Positions 45,043 through 55,017 of a stretch of 64,000 nucleotides of DNA are shown piece after piece. Each line of letters starts with the position of its first letter. The first letter of the stretch is position 1. The translations under genes and the position numbers were made by a program. Source of the stretch: Isochrysis galbana. Lineage: Eukaryota > Haptophyta > Isochrysidales > Isochrysidaceae. The DNA is taken from the NCBI GenBank assembly GCA_018136815.1, contig CM030934.1, forward strand, positions 1,334,979 to 1,398,978, read 5' to 3'. Under the pieces are notes generated by a model. The model was not told where the DNA came from. It ran no database searches and worked only from the letters and a program-made list of their open reading frames with translations.

Positions 45043-46014
45043 AAATCAGGCGATCGTTGGCATAGCATGCATAGCTCGTTGGGATGTGTCCACTTAGACA
45101 CGCTCCCAATAGTTGGTCACCACGCATGGAGCGTGATGAATGGTGTGGGCTGATGGGCGATGGCGATACTTGGCCTCTCCGACCCTTTTGCTGTCCCTCT
45201 CCGAGTGGTGTTGGTCTTTTCGCGGTGCCGGTACTCGTTGTTTGAGACGTTGTATGAATTCACTACCTTTGCCAGATGACCGGCAACTATCGTTAAAGCG
45301 ATAGGGTCCACGGTCGTGTCACCCGACACGACACCCTCTTACCTCTTAGAAACGATACATTAATAGGTCCGCGGCCCCAGCCCTCCCCCCACCAACACGC
45401 AAGGCCCAAGGTAGTAGTGCATATGGATGGGCCATACGTACCCCCTGATACCGAAGACAAAGGACCGAGGGGGAGAAGCTAGGCCCGGGCAGAAACATGT
45501 AGAAAAATTTCCATAATATGGTAGTAATATGTAATATGTTTCAAAATCAAAAATATGTCATTTATGTGGCGCGGGATCACCAGCACCAACACTAAGTTTA
45601 TATAAGAATATAATAACTGCGCGTTAGTACTACTATTCCCACTAGCCCGGTACTATCGCGACATCCGCCCTCAGCACCAACGGCCCAGGAGCAGAGGTGA
45701 AGAGTGAAGAGAAGCAGGGAAGAAGATTTCGTCAGATGCACATCCGACAACCGACAACCGACAGAGTTGTCCAGACGCACGCACTACGTTTCCGCGGGGG
45801 AAAGGAATGGTCCTTTACTAGTAAATACTAGTAAATAAACCCATACTTTACGGGGATGTAAAAATAACGACGTTCGCATGGTCCTTTCGACGGGAACGCG
45901 ACTTTGCGGCGTGAGTTTGCAATCATCACATGTAAATCTTGATTATAATTAATAGTAGTAATATAATTTAACTATAAACTATGTTGTATGTTGATTATAA
46001 TTAAAATCAACACC
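45043..46014. other. intergenic, with a solo DR-B tail
   Basis: There is no supportable gene. Positions 45595-45690 carry ACTAAGTTTATATAAG and the reversed DR-B tail GTTAGTACTACTATTCCCAC. The part from 45930 to 46010 is AT-rich (TAATTATAATTAA-like). CTAGTAAATA is duplicated near 45817-45838. Confidence 0.5.
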
Positions 46015-46280
46015 AACCTACTTTCATATAAGTAGGGGTCAATGGTCAATGGGGGCCTCGCGCCCCCCTCCCTCCAAAAAAAAAACCTAAAGATTCTGGG
46101 CTACAGCACACAGCACACCTACTAGCAGGTCTAGGTTCTAGGTTTCCCTGTCACTGCTCACTGCTGCGATAACACCCTTAAATCCCCTCTCTCCCTCTCC
46201 ACCTCTCCACCTCCTCCCTTTCCCGCCTTCACCTTCATTCCTTTTTCTTCGGTTTCCGGGCGTACGCCGCTACCTACAAC
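46015..46280 (+). repeat. DR-G copy 2 head followed by DR-D copy 4
   Basis: CAACCTACTTTCATATAAGT with GGCCTCGCGCCCCCCTCCCT (46015-46076) runs into CCTAAAGATTCTGGGCTACA and CTTCGGTTTCCGGGC (46083-46262), joining two families head to tail. Confidence 0.6.
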
Positions 46281-46489
46281 CTACAACCTACAACTACAAC
46301 TACATATTTCATATTTCCGACATGTTTATATTTGGGTGAAGGATCCACGTATTTTTGACATATCGCGGCGACATAATTGGGCGATTTTTTCTACTACTAC
46401 ATATTTTGGCCTGACCCTAGACCCTAGCGCTCGGCAGCCACAAACGACAAACGCAAACACAAATTCAAATTCGAATGAAAGGAAAGATT

Positions 46490-46850
46490 TTTATCGAATT
46501 TCGAATTTCGAATTCGTCGAGTCCATTCGATGTCGTGTTGCACCCTTGAGCGTCGACGCGCGCTGGTGTCATGGAGATTGCGGTGACCTCTCGGCGGGGG
46601 TACCACGTACCACGTTAGAACTTATAGCTAGCGTCAAAGGACATCTTGTTAGCTAGCATTCCTAGCCACATACACATACACCGGACGAGCCATGCGCCAA
46701 CCGCGCACAGCCCAATCGCGGGATAGGGGCTCCGTAGCCGTCGAATCGCGGGATAGGGGTTCCGTGGCCGTCCAAGGGCTACGGTCCCTCCGCACTAAGG
46801 TTATACTAACACAACAATAAAACTCTGACGCCGACGCAGGAGCTTCTAAT
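46490..46850 (-). repeat. DR-C copy 3 (reverse)
   Basis: It is the reverse complement of the 41725 copy from head (46835, AACAATAAAACTC) to the CGAGAGGTCACCGCAATCTC block (near 46590). The segment AATCGCGGGATAGGGG(C/T)TCCG is duplicated in tandem at 46712-46766. An AATTTCGAATTTCGAATTCG cluster adjoins at 46495. Confidence 0.7.
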
Positions 46851-46945
46851 ATGTACATAGTATCTAGTACTAACTACTACCACATACTAGAGTAGTATGA
46901 TTATGATGATGTGCCGTTGAAAGGAGATTCTTCTCGACTCTCTCG

Positions 46946-47803
46946 ATGGTGCTCTCTCTCTCCTCTCTCTCTTCTCCTCTTCTCCTTCCCGATCGATCCT
47001 CCGTCCGCCAGAAAACCGAAACGACGGGGGAGGGTTCTGCCGCGGTCCCAATGAGCCCGAGCGACGAGGGAGGCCAGAGCTGCCAGCCGACTGCCTCGAC
47101 TGGCTGCATGGGCACAACGAGTCGCAGTGCGTCGGACACAACCACCATTGGATATCGTGGTGACACCAAGGTCCTCTACCAGCGCTCTGTCTGTGTTCGG
47201 CGTCCCCTCGCGCCTGCTGAGCTCGATCAGCGAAAGGATCTGCTTGGTGCGTACGCTGGCAAGGTGATCGTCCTCTACTATGAGCCAGCAGCTCGGCAGG
47301 CAGCGACGAACGAATTCGATCTGCGGGCCGAACACCAGCGATTCAATCTTAACCGTCATGCCGCTGGGCTCCCACCGCTCAGACGCGAGGAGTTTGAGGC
47401 ATGGCACAAGGCATCACCCGGCTCCTGGTTCCGCCCACCTGAGCCTCGAGCTGTGACACAGAACCAGATGCATGCGAACGACTGGAAGCGCATCCAGATG
47501 CAGCTAGATGCTCAGAAGGTCGATTACGTTGGGATCAACGGTGCGGATGGCAGCAACGACATTCTGCGCGGGATGCTCTGGGACATTGCTGGCCGGAAGA
47601 CCTTTCCTCTCGTCTTCATTGATAACGCCTGCCTTGGAGGAGCGGAAGCCATCAAAGATCTTGTTCTCCGCGGCAATTTCCAACACGCTTTCTCAGCTCA
47701 TGTTCCGTTGCCAGCACCAAGAGTAAAGGATGCGCCCAAGACCTACATCCGGGAAAAGGGCGCCGATGTCGCGCTCGGCGGCTACCACACAATAGACTAC
47801 TAG
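46946..47803 (+). CDS. glutaredoxin/SH3BGR-fold protein lacking a CxxC site
   Basis: A single-exon frame of 285 residues; Met at 47051 (MSPSDEGG) is a plausible later start. The first 60-90 residues are low-complexity. The core starts at KVIVLYYEPAARQAATNEFD, includes WKRIQMQLDAQKVDYVGING and ILRGMLWDIAGRKTFPLVFI, and then DNACLGGAEAIKDL. The pattern of beta strand, helix, short beta strand, Thr-Phe-Pro (cis-Pro position) and Gly-Gly followed by a helix is the glutaredoxin fold, most like SH3BGR-type members that also lack the redox pair. Between beta-1 and the WKRIQ helix lies an unusual 60-residue insertion. There is no catalytic CxxC, so oxidoreductase activity is unlikely. Confidence 0.65.
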   Translation: MVLSLSSLSSPLLLPDRSSVRQKTETTGEGSAAVPMSPSDEGGQSCQPTASTGCMGTTSRSASDTTTIGYRGDTKVLYQRSVCVRRPLAPAELDQRKDLLGAYAGKVIVLYYEPAARQAATNEFDLRAEHQRFNLNRHAAGLPPLRREEFEAWHKASPGSWFRPPEPRAVTQNQMHANDWKRIQMQLDAQKVDYVGINGADGSNDILRGMLWDIAGRKTFPLVFIDNACLGGAEAIKDLVLRGNFQHAFSAHVPLPAPRVKDAPKTYIREKGADVALGGYHTIDY

Positions 47804-47924
47804 CTACTATTAGGAGTGCTCAAAGTAATTGACAACCTTTTCCTCGGAACACTAAGAAGACCCTTGACAAGACGGGTTGTTGGCATGATCCATTCGACAA
47901 TCTGACAGAGAGAGCTGGTGCCTT

Positions 47925-48120
<196 letters not shown>

Positions 48121-48199
48121 GTGTCATGTTTCATTCGACTATCTGACAGAGAGAGCTATTGCCATGTCGTGGGGTGTATGTGTGTAGCCCCAGAGCGAC

Positions 48200-48600
48200 A
48201 ACCTACTTTCATAAGTGGGGGTCAACCTACTTTTATAAGTGGTAAGTGGGGGTCAGTGGGGGCCTCGCGCCCCCCTCACTCCATCGCGGACACCCCCCGG
48301 GGTGGGCCCGTACAATCAACCCCAGCCCCTGGCCTCTGGCAAGGGCAGGGCACTCATCAATCCAGCCCAGACCCCTAGTGGGCGCGGGCCGCGAGCCGCA
48401 CTCCCACGCGCCCGCATTGGCATTGGCATTGGCATTGGGCCTGCCCTTGAGCTGACTCCCCCCCATCCCTGGTACGTCGCTAGGCATACAGGGGCCTTTG
48501 GGCGGCTCCCATGGCCAGCGTGGTGAGCGTGGGAGAGGCAAGGGGGGCCAAGGGCTGAGCCCTGAGCCCCAACCTCCACTGCCCCCCCCGGATGGGACGA
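48200..48600 (+). repeat. DR-G copy 3 (longest)
   Basis: A duplicated head (CAACCTACTTTCATAAGTGG twice) is followed by GGCCTCGCGCCCCCCTCACT, CGCGGGCCGCGAGCCGCACT and CTAGGCATACAGGGGCC. The last two blocks are shared with 5650-5850. It contains ATTGGC repeated four times near 48416. Confidence 0.7.
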
Positions 48601-48747
48601 AAGGTCTCAGGTCGTCAGGTTTTGGAGACCTTCGACTGTCGACTGATGAAAGGACCTTTTGAAAGCCTTATATCAGGTAAAAATATATTCCAAGCTAGCG
48701 TTAAACGTCTAGACATATAATAATAGCAGATGTAACATATTAGCTAA

Positions 48748-49160
48748 CTAATCATCACCCTCAGGTTCTTCTGTGACCATCTCTAACTCCCACGGCAACA
48801 CATGACGATGCCAATCTTCAAGTGATTCTTGCAATAATAGGTTGGTGTGACATCGGACCAACCTTTCAACAGTGGTTTGACCCAGCCTATTCCTCTTCTT
48901 CGAATGAATCCAATCTTCAACTGACCATGAGCGCTCACATGCACATGCTGACGCCGAGCAACTGACGGACTGGAGGTTACGGATGGAACAGGAGGGACCG
49001 AACGGGACGGAAGGTGTAGGCGGCGGAAGGCACGGCATTTTGGCCATGCCTGTCGTGTCGGACGTTGCATTTTCTACACAGTTGAAGTCGCGAAGTCGCC
49101 CCCCATCAGCGTCGGGGTAGTGGCGCTTTGCGTTATGAGTTGTTCCTGGCGAAGTTTGAT
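48748..49160 (-). pseudogene. hAT transposase C-terminal fragment
   Basis: The minus-strand frame ends with SASACACERSWSVEDWIHSK, KRNRLGQTTVERLVRCHTNL, LLQESLEDW, the hAT-family C-terminal dimerisation region (Ser-x-Cys-Glu-Arg-x-Trp/Phe-Ser and Asn-Arg-Leu signature). The catalytic DDE core and the BED finger are not present upstream. The frame instead runs into TATTT-rich sequence and array DR-E (49160-49600). It is a dead 3' end of a hAT transposon, ending in a TGA/TAA-rich spacer near 48748. Confidence 0.85.
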
Positions 49161-49289
49161 GTAGTTGTATGAAGGATACATGAAGGCTAGCTAGAGCTAG
49201 AGCTCGAAAATCAAAGCAATCCCCGCCGCACCCGGCACACGAGCATGGCGCAACAGCTATAGCGCGTGAACGCGTGTTGCTATTTATAG

Positions 49290-49385
49290 CGCATGAGCCG
49301 GATATTTTCCTGGATATTTGGGTAGCTTGGCGGATATTTTGCGGATATTTTTGCTGGATATTTGGGTCCGATTTTTTGGATATTT
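49290..49385. repeat. GGATATTT tandem motif cluster
   Basis: The octamer GGATATTT occurs five times in about 85 bp (49309-49382) at 11-21 bp spacing, next to DR-E. Such AT-rich subterminal repeats are common in hAT and related transposons, whose remnant adjoins. Confidence 0.6.
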
Positions 49386-49600
49386 CTGCCAACCCCCAGA
49401 TAGCTACCCTCATGATCCCTACGATCTTCCGCGATTGAACGCTTTTCCATGTGTAGGCTGATGGTGATTGAACGCTTTTCCATGCTGTGGGGGGTGATGG
49501 CGATTGAACGCGTTCCACGTGTAGGCTGATGGTGATTGAACGCTTTTCTTTTTCTATGCTGTGGGGCTGATGGTGATTGAGCGCTTCTCGCCTATATGGT
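49385..49600 (-). repeat. DR-E array, copy 2 (reverse)
   Basis: Units of TGATGGTGATTGAACGC repeat five times, in reverse to the 10441-10640 array, and end in the same GCGCTTCTCGCC block. The shared outer segment TAGCTACCCTCATGATCC shows that both are parts of one longer element. Confidence 0.75.
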
Positions 49601-49689
49601 GTGAATATGATGTGAACTCTTTCCCGTTCCCTGGGGGGTGTGGGTGTGGGGCCGGCGCCCCGAATATGGTGGAGGGCCGAGCTCGCGAG

Positions 49690-49940
49690 GTATGAACTCC
49701 CTCCTTCAGGGAGGGTGTCATCACATTCACACAAGACACATAACACATTTCGTCCCATTCATTCCTTACATCAAAGGGGGAATCCACAAACTTACCTCCT
49801 CAGAGGGGGAGTCCCTACACACAACCCCTCACGAGCGGGGGGAATTTCGTCCAATTCCTTCCTTACGAGTACCTCCTCAGAGGGGGAGTCCACCACACAT
49901 TCCCACACCCCCTCACGAGCGGGGGGGAATTTCGTGAAAT
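49690..49940 (+). repeat. about 80-100 bp tandem repeat
   Basis: CTCCTCAGAGGGGGAGTCC and CCCTCACGAGCGGGGGGAAT occur twice in alternation, each containing a small palindrome, with TTCGTCCAATTCCTTCCTTA between. The 49740-49790 segment is a third, diverged unit. Confidence 0.65.
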
Positions 49941-50166
49941 AAATTCATTACCATGTTAGAGGGATCCCCCCTTCCTGCGTGTGAAGAAGAGAATCGTCAT
50001 AGACATGGTAGGAAATGCGAATTGGGAAACTACTGGATAAGAAAGAGGTCGCGCCCGTGGCCGGTGACCGGTAGCTGGCACGTGCGGCCCGTGGCTGGGG
50101 AGGCCTCGCTCTTCCGCCCTCCCCCTCGCCACAGGCTGCGAAAGGGCACTGTGAACGCGCGCCTTT

Positions 50167-52906
50167 GTGATCTTCAGCTTTTCGCCCGACCTGTGCGAGC
50201 TGCAAGATCGCGTGGCGACTCTGCCAGCCGGCGTTCCTGAGATTTCATCAATGGAGGGCTTGACAACTGTGGGAGACGTCGCTGAGAGTCTCGCTCTGCT
50301 GGCCGCCCTCTGGCGAGAGCGCCAGAGGTTGCTTGACGAGCACGCGGGTGAGCTTCTCAGTCTGCCGCCGGCGCAGAGCGGAGCCACTCCAGATGAGACG
50401 CTGCACGCGCTCCTCTCGCGTGAGCCCTGCTACTTGGGGATGTCGACCGAGCCAGAGCGAGAAGGAGCGGCCTGCGCTGCCGAGGCAGAGCCAGAGGTCC
50501 ATGCGCTGCATGTACACCTGTCACGGCTAGACGCGGCCATTTCGATGCTTCGGGGTGCTGAGGCCATTTCGACCGCCGGTTCAATCGATGATGAATCCCG
50601 CTGTGCCGACAGATCAATTGCCGGGAGGCATACATCAAAATGTGCTAGCACTGGCGACTATCCTTTGCGGCCGTACTTGTCTCTGCATGCGAGGAAGCGT
50701 TTGCGGCAGGGCGCGCGGAACAGTGGCGCGTCCCTTCCGATGGGAGCAGACGGTCGCGTCGTTGCGCCACGCCTGTGCATTGGGGATGTTCTGCATGTGC
50801 CCTTCTCTCCGGGTGAGGCAGCGGCTTGTGAGCGGCTGGCTGCTCAATCGCCCGTCAGTCCAATGGACGTCGCAACCTTTGCGATGGCCCGTTCTCTTGT
50901 GCCTGGTAGAGATCCGGTGGACTGTGCTCGCTTCTGGGCGTCGGAACGTGCGCCCCGTCACATTTGCCCTCTTAGTCGGGAGAGCTGTGGTGACGGGCAA
51001 ACCTATGCGAAAACCACTGGGCATTTTGATCATGCTCATGCACGCCTGTCGTCGCTTAATCCCTCGGAGTCATGCGCGGATCCAGCCCAATCAGTGCTGC
51101 ACGTTTCAGATCAAATGCTCGCCGTAACTCGAACTGCGAGGACGGGTGAGAGAAACGCTGTGCCAAAACTCTTACCCTCGTCTCTATCATTGCACCGCTT
51201 AGTGGACCAACTTCCCATTACTTCAGCTAGCATGGCTGCTGCCCACCTGAGGTCATGCGGCATAACCACCGGTGTGCCGTGGTCGCGGGACGCGCTTCTT
51301 TGGCGTGGGCTGTATCGGACGTTTTGTGCAACATCAGTTTCGACACGTCCTACTGGAAGTGTGGTAGACATGGCTTTTAGTGCTGAGGGATCCTCGGTGT
51401 TGCGCTTAGCTGTCGGAACAAATGGTGTCCCTCACGAAGCCTTGCTGTACGACTTGACACGGGGCACGTCGCGCATTCTTGGCGACCCAGATGCTGGAAG
51501 TGCGCACGGGGCCATTGTTTCGTCGGTTAGGTTCACCTCATCCTCGCGACGGGTCGTCACAGCAGGATACGACCATACAGTTCGCGTGTGGTCGGCATCT
51601 AATGGACGACTAATCCGAGTACTTGGCACAAGTACTGCTGCCGGACCGCAGTTGAACGCCGACGAGGATGCGACAATGGTCGAAGGGGGCGAGGTAAGTG
51701 ACTCCAACGGACAGCAAGGAGCAGTACAAGCCGATGGGGATATCATCGAAGCGCAGGAGGAGGACGGCCAAGCTTCTACGGCGCAGGAACCAACCATTGG
51801 TGATGTCGTCCAAGACGAGGCACGTGATGAGTGGGAGTACCTTGAGCAGCTCGATGGACACACTGACCACGTCCTATGCCTATGCACACACGGCTGGAAC
51901 GAATCTCTGGCTGCGTCAGGCGGGAAGGACGATACAATCATCTTGTGGAATTTGGAGGAGGGTAAGGCACGTTTCCGATTGGAGCTTGACCGCAATCCCC
52001 TTGACCTCACGTTCGGACGTGCAGCCTGCGAAGGCTCTCTTTTTGGAGCCCTTGACTCGCGACACATGGAAGGCGGTCAGGCAGTGGCATTTGATGTGAC
52101 CACCGGGCAATGTCGCTACAGGTATTCGAGCTCTTCTTCAGGGCATGTCTCATGTATTCACTGTGCGGAGGATGGCGCAACATTCCTTGTTGGTGCGGCT
52201 GACGGATCGGTTCGACAACACGTGACCCACGACGGCACACTTGCCTTCCATTACGAGACGGGCATGCCTGACGTCAACGTCGTCTCGGTCTCGTGTGACG
52301 GTCGATACATCCAGGTTATGTGCATTGCCCCCACATCACTATGTGGATCTCCAAGCCGGAAGCCGTCCGCATGTCCATGCGAGTTGCATGCATCCAGCAT
52401 ATTAAGCTTTTGAAATTACGTCCTCGTTAGCCTACAATTCCCTCACTATGCCGTGAATCTCGTGCAGCGAGGCGGCAATCCAAGTGTCTAACCCACCTTA
52501 CTGTCACCGTAGGCATCCGGGGACCAGAGCCAAACGGTGGTCCTCGACGCTCGTCGCCCTGACCGTGCCCTGCACATACTAGAACACAATCGGGTTGCGC
52601 AACACGTGAACGGGGTTTCTGCCCAATGGTGTCATCATGCTCGCACGATTCTTGTCACGGGCTCTGACGACAGCCTCATGCGCGTATGGGGACGTGTCCC
52701 TTGGCGGCTCTCAACCTATCATCGCCAGCTTCCCTGGCCACGCCGCCCCGATTAGTTGCCTTGCGATCTCACCGGACGATGCTTTGTTGGTGAGCGGAGG
52801 AGACGACGGGAAGATCGTGGCGTTTAGCACTCGAGGGATTTGTTCTTCGGATCGAATGCGATACAGTGTCGGGAGCGAACAGTGTAACTTTTTAAGGGGT
52901 CGATGA
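50167..52906 (+). CDS. WD40-repeat protein with one frame break
   Basis: Exon 1 (50167-52314, 716 codons) and exon 2 (from 52513) join in phase 0 across a GT-AG intron. The first 380 residues have a helical start (VAESLALLAALWRERQRLLD) and no recognised domain. WD repeats follow: VSSVRFTSSSRRVVTAGYDH, TVRVWSASNG; LCLCTHGWNESLAASGGKDD, TIILWNLEEG; GHVSCIHCAEDGATFLVGAA; and in exon 2 WCHHARTILVTGSDDSLMRV. At about 52687-52695 a run of four G shifts the frame; sense resumes as DVSLGGSQPIIASFPGHAAP and ISPDDALLVSGGDDGKIVAF in the next frame, ending at 52906. One G too many would explain it. Met at 50251 is an alternative start. The partner complex is unknown. Confidence 0.75.
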
Positions 52907-53106
52907 TGGTCGCAAGACACACCCATGCTCTACTCCTGCCAACGTAGATATTTTAGAATTTCATGTGCTTCATGTGTTTGCACGCCGAACTCGACATGCT
53001 CTTGACTCGTCTTCACACATCTTTTCCCCGACTACCAAGTAGGGTAGCATGGCGCAGCATGGATGAATAGGGAACCTTGGGGAAAATACACAGTAACCTA
53101 CCCCTG

Positions 53107-53730
53107 AAGTCGCGTTCCGTCAAAAGAGGGCCAGGTTATTTGTTTTATTTTTACACACACACACACACACACCACATTGGGCGCAGTTTCCCTCCCCCCC
53201 GGCTCAATTGTCAGGTTATTTGTTTTCTTTTTGGTCTATTATACCCCCAGCTACGCGTGCTGAGTTTTCATCTTCTTCGTGATGCGAGATCTGTGCTGAG
53301 TTTTCTTTTTGATATCGCTTGGCTGATCTTGGGTGGCGAGATCCGTGATGCGAGGACGGCCTGCGTGTAGAGTTTGCCAGCTGCTCGGCGTGTTGCCATG
53401 TCACGGGTAAAAAACTTTTCGCACACATCGTAAATTTTTTTCTCCAATGGATAAGAAGAAATGTATCCCTACGCCTTTCGAGGGTCCAACCCTAACCCGA
53501 TAAATGCCTCGGTCATCCAAGAGTTCAGGAGACGGAAATTAATCAGATTGGCTGAAATATTAGAGATGGAGCAAGAGTCGGGACAACCACGGCCAGATAC
53601 TGAAGTGTATGATGATGCACAACTAATATTTGAAATGGAGGACGACTAGTCTACATTTAATTTTAAAATAACAACTGTGGACATTCGATCGCTCAATTCG
53701 ACTCATGTCCCACAATTGACGGAACGACAC
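53107..53730 (+). mobile_element. TIR-1B, DNA transposon relative of TIR-1A
   Basis: The left end, AAGTCGCGTTCCGTCAAAAG (53107), and the right end, TTGACGGAACGACAC (53716-53730), are shared with TIR-1A. The inner part is longer (624 bp in all) and holds a (CA)n stretch and a 62-codon frame. No certain target duplication is present at its edges. Confidence 0.72.
53461..53649 (+). CDS. 62-residue open frame inside TIR-1B
   Basis: The frame reads MYPYAFRGSNPNPINASVIQ then EFRRRKLIRLAEILEMEQES and ends FEMEDD. It is helical, with a basic start and an acidic end. An ATG 9 bp upstream in another frame (MDKKKC) runs to a stop after 18 codons, hinting at a frameshift near the start. It is probably the relic of a transposon protein; I do not recognise the family. 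The preceding sequence, ACGGGTAAAAAACTTTTCGC (53402), occurs in reverse at about 63544, inside the third TIR-1 copy. Confidence 0.35.
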   Translation: MYPYAFRGSNPNPINASVIQEFRRRKLIRLAEILEMEQESGQPRPDTEVYDDAQLIFEMEDD

Positions 53731-54029
53731 CTTACCGGGGGGCCAGAATCCTCCAAGACGGGGGTGGCCGTTCATGGGCGACCGACCTAGGTCCACCAAA
53801 GTCAGACTCGACCCCATCCTCCCCCTCCCCGTCGAGGCCCCACCTATTCCCGGTGAAAAAAAATCTGCACGAAAAGCTTTTTCCTGCCCCCGTCTGCCGT
53901 CTGAATGACGGCCCGTCTACGTCTACGTCTACGTCTTATGCGTGTATTACGGATACACCCATTATTTATGGATTATGGATACGTCCAATGGACGTATCCT
54001 AATTCTAACCTCTTTGTGGTCATACTGCC

Positions 54030-54300
54030 ATTAAGTTCACACTTAGTCGCGATGGAGCGCGCCGGCGCGCCTCTCCTCTCCTTCGTGCAGCAGCAACCCG
54101 GGCGCCGGTATGGTCTCCACAACTTGCTCAACACGAGCAGGAATAAGACTGCCATTGCCATTGCCATTTCTATGGGAAAGATTCGATCTCAACAGTTCGA
54201 GATTTTGTCTCCTCGGCCGACGCATTGGGTGGGCGGAGAGAGAGGAGGGAAGCGGGGCGCGCACCATGACCCTATCGTTTTAACGATAGTGGGCGACAAT
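54030..54300. repeat. short repeat with inverted ends (GATGGAGCGCGCC)
   Basis: TTAAGTTCACACTTAGTCGC and GATGGAGCGCGCCGGCGCGC (54031-54074) are mirrored at 54255-54295 by GGCGCGCACCATGACCCTAT. The head resembles the LINE 5' end at 22733 and 16370-16390. It is possibly a non-autonomous derivative. Confidence 0.5.
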
Positions 54301-55017
54301 AGCCCTGGATGAGCACATGTCACATGTTCATTCAGCTATATACAACGGCGTGCTTCTTAGCGGATGCCTTCAAGAATTTTTTATTTAACGGCGTGCTTGG
54401 CTTTACATTTAGCCACGAGTTACGCTTCTGATGGCATCACATAGTGGTCGTAGCAGTAGCACAAGCCACGGACGCTTTCCACTTTCCACTTTGAACACAC
54501 ATCAGCACATGATACTCACCCAATACTACTTGCAGTGTGAGTTGGGCGGTAAGCAGGGAACGAACGGATTTGGTGAGGTAGACCGGCTCGACGGCGTGGT
54601 TCGACAGACGCGCGGGCGGCCTCCACAGTCATGCCATGCTACCGAGGCGCGCCCATGCTCAAAACAGAGACGCGCATGACGTGTGAGATAAGAGACAATG
54701 CTAGTCTTGGCGATCGTGGCATGTACACGACAGACACATGAGCGAGGGACGCACGACGCACATCATACAAAGCTCGCGGCGAGATCCTATCACGAGTGCA
54801 ACTTACGCATGCGCTCGGCATGGGATAACCCACGTCTTCTTCCTTTCCTAGATAGATCGCCGAGTAGTTCTCCGCACTCCATAGGGTTGTGGCCATCTTC
54901 TCATGGCAGCTGGCTTGCTCAAGCAGCGCCGAGCTGCAGCACCGTGTTCTGGTTCACGTTTTGCTGCTGCCACCCTGTCACCTATAACGATGATTCAAGC
55001 GTAGACACTCTGTTTGC
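54301..55017. other. intergenic, no recognised feature
   Basis: ACGGCGTGCTT is repeated near 54343 and 54388. Short frames on both strands show no domains. It probably contains the 3' UTR of the SAM-domain gene. Confidence 0.45.
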
